Assembly (NCBI GenBank): GCA_025617745.1
Contig: CM046866.1
Span: 14,577,725 to 14,641,724, forward strand
Direction of reading: 5' to 3'
Length of the DNA: 64,000 nt
Source: Heliocidaris erythrogramma
Lineage: Eukaryota; Echinodermata; Echinoidea; Camarodonta; Echinometridae
The notes beneath the pieces were generated by a model. The model was not told the origin of the DNA and ran no database searches. It was given only the letters and a program-made list of their open reading frames with translations. Within the stretch, counting starts at the first letter, position 1. Each line of letters opens with the position of its first letter. Positions 33,812 through 45,205 of this stretch are shown piece after piece. Made by a program: the position numbers and the translations under genes.

Positions 33812-36800
33812 AGGTGGTATTTTCTTTGTTCAATCCCCCCCCCCCCCCCAATCACTCCCACACTTGGAAATTATGTTGTCAGCATAGTAGTCTCCAAACA
33901 CAGACCCTAATTTGACACTTAATCAGAAAATCATTGTCTTGAGAGAAGCCTAATTCAGCTACCTTCTGGTCATGTCAGGAGCAGCTATAGTACATGGCCT
34001 ATGGTAGTCTTACAGTGCAGACACTCTTTTAAAACTGACCAGGGTTACTGCCTGCAAACTATCAGTATAGGGCCATTCACAAACGGGGCAATGTTGATTT
34101 TTGGAAATCGGTACTAGTTTTTGAGACATTATTCAAAGCTTTTTATGTATGTGGACATGAAATCTCTGAAAATAGTGAGATTCTAGTTGTTATTCAAATT
34201 GTCATTACTAACTTTACAGTTAAATTACTTTGCAGGCACAAAACTTTGTCAATTAGCATAATTCAATATCCAGATTTAACCCCTCATAGTTCATAAGGCT
34301 TTCCTATACTAAGGTTTTCTTGACACAGACAGTGACATAGCCAGCATATGGTGAAGCCTATACACCCTGGTTCCAACTATTTGGAGACAATTCCACTGTC
34401 CTGATCAACAGCCTCCAAACCAACTTTGAGGGACCCTGGTTTAAAACTGAATCCCGTCTTTCAGATGGCATTTCTATGCCCAAAAGTAAATAATCATGTC
34501 TGATTAATATGTGTCTGTAAAAACCCACTTGTAAACATTGGTGCAATCATAGCTAACAGAAGCAGTGGCAGATTTAGGGGGGGGGGGGGCACATCCGGCC
34601 CGTACCCCCACCCTTTTTGGAAGAAAAATGTGCATTGTGCCTCCCTTTTTAGAACGGAAACCTTTCTATTATATGATAATTGTATTGTTTGTTATACAGT
34701 ATACTATATATTGATGATTCAAGCAAAATTTGCATTTGAAAAATGTAGTTACTTGAAAATTGGGAGATGAAACGTTTTTATTTTCAATAAATCATGTGAA
34801 CTACTGAGAATCCATGAAATAAATGTACAATCAGGAACAACATCTAATAGCACAACTCTCTGTCTCAGCTAGTTGTGATTCAAATGAAAAAAACAAAAAC
34901 AACACCAAGTCCATGCATGAGCAGGGGAAAACAAAATTGCCTTATCAAAATGATTGTCTTTCAATTACATGTATTTTTCTTTTGTTGGGGGGGGGGGGAA
35001 ACTATGGTTTGTTTCATTACATGTTACAGGTTTTTAATAATTACAGAATTTCTTTTCTGTTTGTATTGCTGAAAGAAGAAAAAAAATATTCTAGTGTGCT
35101 TGCACTTCCTTCATACAATCTTGTATTATATGACTGGAAGGCATTCTATGCGATGCATTTTGTTTAGCCTCTGCTATAAAAAGAAAGTGCGAATTGTAAT
35201 TCTTTACATTTATCAGACAAGTATAATAATGATTAACAATTATGATTAACAATCTTGTGAAATGAAATTTAAATTTGGGTTTATTGCAATTACTGTGCCA
35301 AAATATAAGATTTGTATTTCATATTTAATAATAGGATAACTATTATGTATGTATAAACTGTACTTCAAAAAAACATGTTTATAGACTTGATAAATAATTG
35401 TCGATTTTTTTTCTTCATTATCAGAATATTTATATAAATAAGGATTCACAACTTCAACAAACAACTGAATATTTTTATACAACTTGTTAAATGTCATCAA
35501 TTTCCAATTTGGTTTCTAGCAGAAAGAAAAAACACAAAACCCACTCAACATTATTCACCCGCTTGTACCTTATTTGGGTTATTTAGAGTTTCGCTCTAAT
35601 AGAAGACCTCAAAAAAGTGCTTTCCAAATGTCAACATAAGATATGATTGCTTATATCATGTTTGTGCAGAAATGTAATTTGATATTTTCGAATCATTGAT
35701 AATGAAAAAGGTGAGAATGAAAAAAGTGAGAGAGGGGGAAAAGGATACAGAAACATATGAAGGAATTTTATTTAATACTGGATCTATGATTTTATATATG
35801 GTGTGTTCTCATGAAAGTGAATATACATGTTATGTAAATGTTGATCAAGAAATGATATTATATTTGTATAGCTAATTTGTGTTAAGATACTATTTAAGAT
35901 CATGATGTGCATAAAACAAGTAAAAAATGGTTGACAATGACAAATATTGAAATGCTCCCCCAGATAGAAATATGTAACTCTACATATACATGTAATTTGT
36001 ATACTAATATTTGTTATAATATTGGTAATGTTTCTTGAGGTATTGATTTGATATTAAGCAGATGTTCCACTAAATGTAATGCACATGGTTTGTTTGTTAA
36101 AATGTATACATAAACAGAGGTGGGGCTGTGTTTTCATTTCAGGAAAATGGACCTTGTGTGTTTACTGGAACTATGCTTGACTCACTGTAAGCACATTCTC
36201 TCTCTCTCTCTCCCTTTCCCTCTTTCTTTCTCTCTTTTCTTTTCTTTTATCAAAATCATTTCATTTGTATTTCCCATAAAATAGAGTAACTTTTCTTTAA
36301 CATGCAGCTTTCATCTTGCTATTGTAAGGGATATTCAGCACGTCTCCAATAAAGATGCATGATACCTATGTCACTAACAGCTCGGTGTTTCACTCAGTCC
36401 TATGTGAATATTGTTTACTGAGAGGGGATGTGAGAGAGTTCCAGAGAGAGAGAGGGGGAGGGGGTGGAAATAATTATAGTTCTAATAGTCATTGAGAAAT
36501 ATTAAGAGAGCAATAGCGGGGGACAGGAGAGAGAAAGTGATGTGGAGAAGCAAATAAAGAATGATATAGATAGAGAACGGGGGAGGGGCAAAGATCGGGG
36601 CACATCCAAACTTTTAAAGGGGCGGGGCACACACAGAAAATACCTGACAATCAAACAGAAGAAAAATAAAAAAAAATAAACAGATGAATGCTCGGAAACC
36701 ATTACCCTATTAAACCCATACTTCTGATGAAATAACGCCCAGAGCAATTGTCACCGAAGCAAATGCCGGATCACCGCTTAATTAAGACAATGAACTGATT

Positions 36801-36816
36801 CTATTATAATTCATAT
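33812..36816. other. Non-coding interior of the TIR element, right part
   Basis: AT-rich DNA, perhaps partly the 3' UTR of the leucine-rich gene. It holds a hAT-like terminus at 34568 (CAGTGGCAGATTTAGG plus G run), G or C runs at 33838, 34578 and 34986, (TC)n at 36195-36245 and a purine tract at 36425-36570. No transposase frame was recognised. Confidence 0.5.
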
Positions 36817-37079
36817 CATTGGCGGATCAGGGGGGGGGGCACTTCCTGCCCGTGCCCCCCCCCCTTTTTGGAAGAAAAGTATGCATTTTGACCATAGACG
36901 ATCCGCCATTTTCTTACTGAGCGAATTTTGAAGGTTTGGCGAAAATTTGTCCCCCCCCCCCCCCCCCCTCCACTGAGCAACTTTTCGAGAAGCTGGCGAG
37001 ACCACAAAAATAGGGTCTACTTTTTGACAAACTTTCATTTGCGTGCCCCCTCTTTTACTCAATCCTGGATCCGCCCCTG
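36817..37079. mobile_element. 263-bp hAT-like MITE with poly-C/G tracts
   Basis: Ends CATTGGCGGATCAGG and CCTGGATCCGCCCCTG are imperfect inverted repeats. The 8-bp duplication ATTCATAT abuts both ends exactly. The interior has G and C runs of 10-20 bases. It defines the terminus seen in several partial copies elsewhere in the window. Confidence 0.85.
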
Positions 37080-37615
37080 ATTCATATTATCAATATTTCA
37101 TTCTGCCAAGAAAAAACCAACAAATCGGTGAATCCAAAATAAACACAGTTCAAGAGAAGTCAAATGGATGTCGGGGAAAAAATAAATCGATTAACTAAAT
37201 AACTATAACCCGAAGTTCATCTTTTCTTTTCCAATCCATCTAACTTTACATAGAATAAAAAATGTACCTCTCCCCTAAATGTTGGTTACCTCATTTATAA
37301 TTATAAGTCTCTATACTAATTTCAATTACTACATAGGCTACACATTCGTTACACATGCGTTTCATGTCTTTTTTATTTAAAAAACATAATTACCTTTCAA
37401 GTTTTAGGAATTTTGTTTACGTGTGTCAGTTAATACTACTACAAATCGCGTTATCAGTAATGAAGTACGCATGCGCGAAATGCTAAAATCGCACAGTGTG
37501 AGACATGAATCGCAGATCCTGTGGTAGCCTGCGATGGCCTGCGATATCGCTTTGCATCGCATCGCATCGCATCGCAAGTGATCGCTTGAAAAATCGCACA
37601 GTGTGAGGCGGGCTT

Positions 37616-39416
37616 TAGATGTGGAGATAATCACTCGGCGGCGTATCAAGGATGCAAATCTAAGCAAATACAAACAATTAAATTGAATGAAAAGCTCACA
37701 TACGCGCAAGCGACAAAAGTGTATCCCACTCAGAAAAATGTAAATGTTGTAGAGACGACTAATAACACAGTCAACACGAGTAACTCCAAAGAGAACCCTC
37801 AAAGTAAACGGAACAAATTAGATTCCAACTTAAATTTACAGAGTCCTGGACATGAAACAAACCCTCACTCCCATATCCCACCCGCGACTCGAGTACACAA
37901 GAGAAAAGAGAAAAGGCGGGAAAGAGACAGGGATTCTGAGCAGGGTTCTTCAAATAATATTCAAACTGGCTTTCCCAATAATGTGACATCATTAGATTTG
38001 ATTATGTTCATTCTGGTTGCGATACGTAAGTTACTTCTTTCTGAGAACGATGATCAATTTGTGGAAGCCGCTGTCAAAGCTGGTAAAGATTTTTTTAAGG
38101 CAGACAATACCATGGAAGTGGTAAAATGCCGCCTTATTAAAATGACACAGCCCGTTTCAGATATAACTATAATACAATGGAATGCACAAGGTATGATTTC
38201 ACATGATGCGGACTTTTTAACGCCAATATTTGATAATAATTTATTGGGTTCTAACCCAGATATTATGTGCATTCAGGAAACATGGTTTAATGACTATAAT
38301 GTGTCCTTTATTCCGAATTACATTTGTGTCTGTAGAAATAGACCAGATGGTAGAATAGGTGGTCTAGTTATATATTTTAAAAAAGATATTACTTTCCAGG
38401 TTATGAACGTTAAAGGGAATATCGAATACCAAAGAGTTGATATTTTTTCAAAGAAAGGGATTATTTCAACTTTTAATTATTATAATCCATGTAAAAAGAT
38501 TGAAGTGGAAGAATTAAATGAGATGGTTAGAAATGTGCCAGGGAGGATCATAATTCTGGGCGATTTTAATAGCCACAACCCACTCTGGGGGAGCAGTAAA
38601 TTAGATGCAAACGGCAGAACCGTAGAGGCTTTTATGGAAGATCAGGATCTAGCATTGCTAAATGACGGTTCTCCAACGAGGTTAGACCCTCATTTTGGAA
38701 CATATTCAATGCTAGATTTATCTATAGTTTCCAAGGAACTAGCGTGTAAAATGGAGAGGGAAGTACGGTCTAACAACTTTGGCAGTGATCACAATGCGAT
38801 TGTTATTAAATTGAAACAGTCGGGCAATACGATTATACATGAATACACAGATATGGGATTTAGATGGAGTTTTAGAAATGTAAATTGGGAAGGGTATAGA
38901 AATGCAATAAAAGAGGAATTATTAAATCAAGAGTATAATAGTGACTTTAAATTAGATATTCAAAGTCGATACAACGCCATTGTTAATGTTATTCTGAATG
39001 CGTCAAACAGGTACATTCGTCGAGTTCGACTAGAAGGGGGGAAAAGAAGTAAAATAACTCCCTGGTGGAACGAGGAGTGTCAAAAAGCAGTTGCAGAGAG
39101 GAATCATATTAAAAACAGATTAAAAAGGTATTATGACATAAATGATGTTAAACAATACTTACAAAAGAAAGCCTTTGCACAGAAGGTACAGAGAAGGGCT
39201 CGTTTCGACTATTGTTCTCAATACTGTGCTAGAATGAATAGATTTACAGACATAGGGAAAGTGTGGAAACAGGTGAAAGGAATGCGAGACAGAACAAGGA
39301 ACACTCACATTTTTCACAATCGAATCGTCGATGGTAATATGGTAAGTGAGTCTAAAGATAAAGCAAACGCCGTGTCATCCTTTTTTTCAAATCTATTGAT
39401 AGATCATTTTCCGTAA
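37616..39416 (+). pseudogene. LINE ORF1 end fused in frame to ORF2 endonuclease
   Basis: Resumes ORF1 at RCGDNHSAAYQGC, the third zinc knuckle. It then runs from LNEKLTYAQA without a stop through a basic region into ITIIQWNAQG, the start of the APE endonuclease. Endonuclease motifs: CIQETWFND (catalytic Glu), IILGDFNSHNPLWG (Asp/Asn), SDHNAIV (catalytic His). Then comes the linker with PWWNEECQKAV. In LINE copy 1 ORF1 and ORF2 are separate. Here a run of seven T at 38090-38096 lies just before the join, a possible slip site. The frame ends at 39416 before the reverse transcriptase. The endonuclease domain itself looks intact. Confidence 0.85.
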
Positions 39417-39429
39417 ACGATAATGAAAT

Positions 39430-40822
39430 TGATGATGCTCTATTTACCCACATTATGGATGATGACTGTATTAATGATGATTTTAATATGAATGAGTTGA
39501 GGAACGTTTTAAAAGAAATGAGAAACTCCGCTCCAGGTAAGGATGACATTTATGTGATTATGTTAAAAAACTTGCCCCCAATAGCACTTGTTTACATATT
39601 AGAGTTATATAAATTAATGAAATCTGGGAAAATTCATGTTTTCCAAGCCAGTGGTATGAAGCATGGGCGGTAATCGTGACGTCACTCTATTCATCATGGG
39701 GGGACGACACAATAGCCGTCCCCCCCCCCCCCCCCCCCATGAACAATAGATTCTCTACTCGGATTGACGCCCATGGTATGAAGTTGTCCAGATACCTATT
39801 TTGAAACCTGGAAAAGAAGTGACGGATGTGTCATCTTACAGACCAATTTCGTTATTATCTTCCCTCTTTAAAGTCATGGAAAAAATGATTAAAAATCGGC
39901 TGACTTGGTATTTAGATAAAAATAAACCCAATTCAATCAGGATTCCGTAAATATCGAAACGTCAAAGATCATTTAATCAGACTCGAGACCGACATACACT
40001 CAGCATTGAGTGAGAAAAAATGTATTGTAGCTGTTTTTCTAGACTTGGAAAAGGCATATGACTCGTTATGGAAAGGAGGTCTCATAAAAAAATTGTCAAG
40101 GTTAGAAATTCATGGAAAATTATTATGTTTTATTAAAGCTTTCTTAAAGAATAGATATTGTAATGTTAAGGTTAACAATTGTTTGTCGGAAAATTATGTG
40201 TTAGAAAACGGTATCCCCCAACGAGTTCTTTAAGTCCTGTACTTTTTACTTTCATGTTGAATGACTTAAAGATTAACGAAAGTGGAGTTAAATTATCATG
40301 TTATGCCGATGATATTGCAATTTGGTTTTCTGGTTCCAACTTAGATCTGGTTCGCCAGAGACTTCAGGAAGCCCTCCATGAAATTGAAATTTGGTGCTGG
40401 AGGTGGAAATTAAAGATTTCACACACCAAGTCGGTAATTTTGGTATTTACCAATAAACAAAAGAAAGACATTGCTTTGAAAATAAATGGGCATGTTTTGC
40501 CTCATTGCGAGCAGTTTCTTGGTATGTGGCTGGATTATAAACTAACTTGGTCGGTCCATATCAACGCACTTATTGAGAAGTGTAAGAAAAGATTAAATTT
40601 ATTACGTTGCGTTTCAGGAACAACATGGGGAAATAAGTATGAAATTTTGATGATATATATAAAGGACTTATTTTATCTGTTTTAGACTATGGCAGTGAAA
40701 TGTATGATTCTGCGTGTATATCTCTGAAGAAAAAGCTAGACGCTATACAATACAGAGCACTAAAAATTATTACAGGGACTATACATAATGTATCCTTGGA
40801 GGCTCTACAGGTGTTAACCGGG
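39430..40822 (+). pseudogene. LINE ORF2 reverse transcriptase, decayed
   Basis: SAPGKDDI starts the domain, followed by a MITE at 39662. After it come ISLLSSLFKVMEKM, AVFLDLEKAYDSLWKGGL (catalytic Asp of motif A) and YADDIAIWF at 40302 (motif C). Later GMWLDYKLTWSVHINALIEK and LDYGSEMYDSACISLKKK lead toward the thumb. The reading frame changes several times (for example near 39940, 40210 and 40685). It ends abruptly at LEALQVLTG, where a minisatellite begins. Confidence 0.85.
39662..39775 (+). mobile_element. 114-bp hAT-like MITE, copy 2
   Basis: CATGGGCG...CGCCCATG termini with the 8-bp duplication GTATGAAG on both sides. Same family as 27804-27900 in inverse orientation, with a longer poly-C run (about 19). 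It interrupts the LINE reverse transcriptase. Confidence 0.9.
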
Positions 40823-40825
40823 TTA

Positions 40826-41115
40826 CATGTCGTTTTTCCGAAGGTTCGTATTTCCGAAGGTTCGTTTTTCCGAAGGTTCATAATTCCGAAGGTTTGTTAT
40901 TCCGAAGGTTCGTTACTCCGAAGGTTCGTTTTTCCGAAGGTTCGTTTTTCCGAAAATAAAGTAGGGTTCATAATTCCGAAGGTTCGTATTTCCGAAAATG
41001 AAAAAGGGTTCGTATTTCCGAAAATGAAAAAGGGTTCGTATTTCCGAAAATGAAATAGGGTTCGTATTTCCGAAAATGAAAAAGGGTTCGTATTTCCGAA
41101 AATGAAAAAGGGTTG
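40826..41115. repeat. TTCCGAAGGTTCG minisatellite
   Basis: Begins with 16-bp units of TTCCGAAGGTTCGTAT type and changes to 25-26-bp units of TATTTCCGAAAATGAAAAAGGG type. TTCCGAA recurs throughout. It directly abuts the broken LINE reverse transcriptase. Confidence 0.9.
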
Positions 41116-42165
41116 TAAATTTAGAGAATACGGCGTCAATCCGTATTTCGTATAGGGAGGAGGGGAAAGACGGCCAAGTGTAAAGATATTAATTTCGTAC
41201 TCAATAATCATAACAATGATGATAACAATTATAATAAAATCCAAAGAAATAGCCATTATTATCGTAATTTCTATCAATATTATCATTATTATTATTATTA
41301 TTATTATTATCATCATCATTGTTCCTATTATACTAACCAATATTTGTGAGCGAGCGTAGAGAGCGAGCGCCTCAGGGATACATATTTCATTTCTCATAAA
41401 ATGATATTGCTTCGGTGATTACAAATACATACTGATGTATTGAAGAAAGTGAATGATCGGATTCCGGATTAAATTTGCTACAACGAAATTGGCTTGAAGT
41501 TATTTATATAATGTATATGTATAAGTTCCAAGTAGATCTTTACAAGCAGAACATGGCCACGTAATGTTTTGAAAAGGGGATCTGATGCCTCTTGGCAGAA
41601 TATCATACTCCCCCGTTTCTACAATTTGCAAGCGAGCGAAGCGAGTTAGAAAAAAATAAAACCCTCTTTTTTAATTGTAATGGAAATGCAATTTCGCCAT
41701 CAAAGGACAATTATAGAACATGTAATAATGAGCCATGAATAATATTACTTAACCCTACTACCGAATATGGAATATGTGGGCACTTCACTCGCCCTAATGA
41801 AGGGCGTTCCCTGTCCCAAAATATTCCGTTTCTAAATGTGACGCGCTAGTGAGCAAGTAAAAAAAAAGGAGATATTGTCTATAGAATAATGATTTTGTTA
41901 CCAGATAATCCAAACAATTATAACATTTTGAGTACCTTCCCGCCCACAGATAAGGATAGCCGACCATCTCGATTCCCAAAATAAAAGGATGTTCGGGCAC
42001 CACGCTGCTGGATTCCAGCGAGCCAAACATTGACACTTTATTATCTTTAAGATGTAGTTACTTCGTCAACATTCAACATAAATTGTGATTAAAAAAGTAT
42101 ACTATGAAAAGTGTATACTAAAAATAAGGTGGGGGCGTCCTGCATCCCTAGCCCTCACAGCCATC
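41116..42165. other. No gene; (ATT)n/(ATC)n at 41277-41330
   Basis: AT-rich spacer without recognised coding sequence. Confidence 0.55.
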
Positions 42166-42299
42166 TATTACAGAGTTTGGCCAACTCGGCTCCATGTAGG
42201 TAGCAATATGGCGCTTGTTGCTTTGTTAGGCAAGCACTAAACAAAGGAATATACGTCATGTTGTGCCCAAATAAACCGAGTTGGCCAAAGTCTGTAATA
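42166..42299. mobile_element. 134-bp MITE with 24-bp inverted ends
   Basis: TATTACAGAGTTTGGCCAAC and GTTGGCCAAAGTCTGTAATA are inverted copies at the two ends. TA at both edges fits a TA target, as in Tc1/mariner-like elements. Confidence 0.75.
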
Positions 42300-42432
42300 T
42301 GGCTCTACAAGCCCTCCCCTCCGGTCCCCAAAACAACAACAGCAATAAAAACAACAACATAATATTACAGAGAGTTCATAAAGGAGTCACTGCATGCTAT
42401 GTTTAATAAATAGCCTGGCAAGTAGCACAACA

Positions 42433-43099
42433 TATGTGACCCGACGCCTCAAAACCTACAATAAGTCGCCAAAATTATATTTTTTGTTTTATACATTTTC
42501 TGAAAGTATAGATTCTCAGCTTTCCAATGGTATATCACTTGCCTAGTTTACTCAATGATTACACCTTTAAATATCACATTTAGAATCAGTATGTAACCAG
42601 CAATCAATAACTCCTATTCAGAAAAATGGTCATTTAAGTTCGGAACAAAAGAGTGCTAAACCTTCGCTCTCTGTGTGCGCCTAAAGTAAAACTGGGTATT
42701 CAAATAGCCATAGCAACCGGTATGAAGGGATTATCAGATTAGGCTGAATTTTGGCACCCTGCTCTAGGAGGACCTATTCATTACTCACTCCAAAAATCAA
42801 TTTAATACCTTTAGAGGTAAAGTAGTAATTTGGCATTGAACGAAAGTATTACAAAAGCTCTCCAAACATTCGTTATTGCTCGACAGGTGAAAAAAGGAGT
42901 CATTTTAAAATGCCGCAAAAACATATTTCTAAGTCGAATTACGACTCACAAACTTGAGACATGATAGAATGATAATGAAACTACCCATTTCTATCAAAAA
43001 CAGAAATTCGACTGATCCAAGGAAATTTACTATTTTGAGCTGTTTGCTACGTTGTGGTCCGTGCGACCTATTGTAGGTTTTGAGGTGGCGGGTCACATA
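42433..43099. mobile_element. 667-bp MITE with inverted ends of about 37 bp
   Basis: TATGTGACCCGACGCCTCAA...CAATAAGTCGC at the left is reversed at the right as GCGACCTATTGTAGG...GGGTCACATA. No transposase inside. The ends sit in ATAT, so the target duplication is ambiguous. Confidence 0.75.
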
Positions 43100-43415
43100 T
43101 TATAACAAGCATATTATTGATACGTATAGGTTATAGGCCAATTATACGATCATGACAAGGCATATAAAAGAAGCAATAGTAGAGTAACCGGTGCAATATC
43201 TAAGTCTGGTCGCATAACTCCATACAAAATGACATCGTCATCGTAATTTAGGATAGTCCACTTCATAATAACAATTGTAATAATAATAATAATAATAACA
43301 ACAATGACAATAATATCAATAATAAAAATTATAATACTGATAATATTAGTAATAATAATAATAAAAATGCTAATACAGATATTTCTACTACTAATAATAA
43401 TGATAATAATGATAA
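43100..43415. repeat. (ATA)n microsatellite spacer
   Basis: AATAAT/AATAACAAT repeats precede the first array unit. Confidence 0.65.
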
Positions 43416-45205
43416 CTAGATTTTAATTCGTCATGAGGACGAATTAGGTGGTCTGTCTTTCAATTTGTACGATCATGATTGTAATCAGGATGATCATAAT
43501 AATGGGGAAATGCTAAACTGAAGATAGGATGTCAAGAAATGCCATGAATGGAGATGCTTCTTGAGGACAGGAATGTAGCAAAATGTGTAACGGTCATTGT
43601 AAAACGATTATGGTGAAGATGATAATGGTGATTATGATGATTATAATGATATAATGATGGCGATGGATATAATAATAGCGATGATGATCATGACGGTGAT
43701 GATGATACAGGATACTTGGGAGATTAACCCCATAGCTCTAATACAGGACAGGAAATCATAATTTCCATAGGGTTGTACACAAACTACTGCACATTACTTT
43801 CTAATATACATAACATGGAAAATAAGGCAGTTTATTACATGATTTGTGATTGTTTATGTTATAATAGTCGAAGAGGATGGTAAAATGACAGGCAAAAAGA
43901 AGCAAAAAAAAAAAAAAAAAAAAAAATCGGCCCCGGGGATCGAACCAGGTACCTTGACCATGGTAGTCATGTGCTTTACCGATAGACTAAAATATTTCCC
44001 ATAGAGATAACACGTAAACGAAAAACAGGATTCTCGAATCCCATTTGGTAGTTCAAAATAGGGCATGATCCCGACATCTGATCAAAATTTGGAGACCACC
44101 CTTATGAAAGCTTATAGTCTCAGCTACAACATATTAAAATCTGGAAGGAAATAGACCAAAAATAACTGAGATACAGCTCAGAGAACGATGTCATGTAGAT
44201 TCATGATTAAAAAAAAAATCATCTTCCATAGACATAACACGCAAATAGGGACAATTCTGACATGTCGTCTTTAATTGAAAATTTCAGTGTGATGACGTCA
44301 TCCAAATGAATAATAATGAGCACTCATGTTATAGAGAATTGTCTCAGCTATAACATATCGAAATCTGGGCGAAAAACTGCCAATAATTAAGAATCTAGAG
44401 CCAAATTTGCATGAATGTGATGACGTCAAAACATGAAAAATGGAAATTTTGAATTCTGGCGCCATTTTGATGACGTCATAATGTATATAAGGGTCAAATG
44501 ATACATGAAATGAAATCTATGATTTATACCCTACCTGATGATGAAAAAAAATTGGGAGGTTTCTGGACTATTTAAAGAGCTAGAGTTAATTTTGTAGAGG
44601 CATGTTTTTTCACGTTTTTACGTTATTTTTGCCATAGACGCGCGCACGGATTTTGAAATTTGACGCGCGCGTGTGGCATTATGGAAGGTCGATATTGACT
44701 GTAAATAGTTGGAAATTGTCAAGAATAGTGTCATGAAGACGTAACATGCGAAAAAACGGCGTTTTAACGTTCTCTACGCGCTGCGTGCGCGCATAACGCG
44801 CGCACGGACGCTCACGGACGGAAAATTTTAAAATGCTTAAAATGTCCTGAACAATACTGTAATTTGATTAAAAAGTGATTTTGACCATTTTTAAATTTTG
44901 ACGTGCGCGTACGTGCGCGTCATGATGTGCGCGCGGATTTTGATGACATTTTATGTCGACCCTTGACCTGAATTTAATGTATGTCAAATATGGTTCATTT
45001 TTGATGACTCGTTATGAAGATATGATTGATAATGTGATTTCACAAAATGGCGCCTGGATGACGTCACGATGACCTGATGACCTTGAAATAGATACCCGAG
45101 CTTGATCTGATATGTCCTGATGACTGTAGAGATTTTGATAAAAATTGACTCAGACGATATTGAGGAATCATGGTAACAAGAAAGTGGTGGAAAAATAAAA
45201 ATAAA
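43416..45205 (-). mobile_element. Array unit 1 (1.79 kb), Helitron-like
   Basis: The left edge CTAGATTTTAATTCGTC, with hairpin AATTCGTC-ATGAG-GACGAATT, is the unit's 3' end when read on the minus strand: stem-loop, AATT, CTAG, then T in the flank. Contains GATGAT microsatellite (43610-43710), a tRNA-like segment of type A (43927-43998), four TGACGTCA sites and CG-rich blocks near 44640-44930. It ends without the GACAGACCACCT dyad. Confidence 0.65.
43927..43998 (-). ncRNA. tRNA-like segment, type A
   Basis: Minus strand: A box-like AGTCTATCGGTAAAGC, B box GGTTCGATCCC, and the 3' side CCGGGGCCGA followed at once by a run of more than 20 T (Pol III stop). The acceptor stem does not pair and the T stem has one mismatch, so it is not a tRNA gene. 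SINE-like promoter at best. Confidence 0.6.

Larger units (their letters stand above)
28740..37615. mobile_element. 8.9-kb TIR-bounded insertion carrying a gene (Harbinger-like)
   Basis: The left end TAAGCCCGCCTCACACTGTG and the right end CACAGTGTGAGGCGGGCTT are inverted copies, and both subterminal regions are built from GCGATGCGAT words. TA flanks both ends. Removing the segment plus one TA rebuilds TGCTATAGATGT in the LINE ORF1, an exact zinc-knuckle codon series. The left interior has a MADF-type exon, a DNA-binding module often carried by PIF/Harbinger-like transposons. I see no DDE transposase. The middle contains leucine-rich-repeat gene exons. Superfamily by resemblance only. Confidence 0.75.
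27462..40825 (+). mobile_element. LINE copy 2 (I/Jockey-like), interrupted by nested insertions
   Basis: The pieces are collinear: ORF1 5' part, ORF1 middle with two zinc knuckles, an 8.9-kb insertion, ORF1 third knuckle, endonuclease and reverse transcriptase. Joined across the big insertion, the frame is restored as KCY|RCGDNH, so the pieces are one element. Two MITEs of a single family interrupt it at 27804 and 39662. It ends in a minisatellite at about 40826, before the C-terminal part seen in LINE copy 1. Possible 5' UTR reaches back to about 27120. It is inactive: interrupted, and with frame breaks in the reverse transcriptase. Confidence 0.9.

Noticed and set aside
28740-37615. LTR element as an explanation for the large insertion
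   Set aside because: The ends are inverted, not direct, repeats. There is no primer-binding site or polypurine tract and no gag-pol frame.
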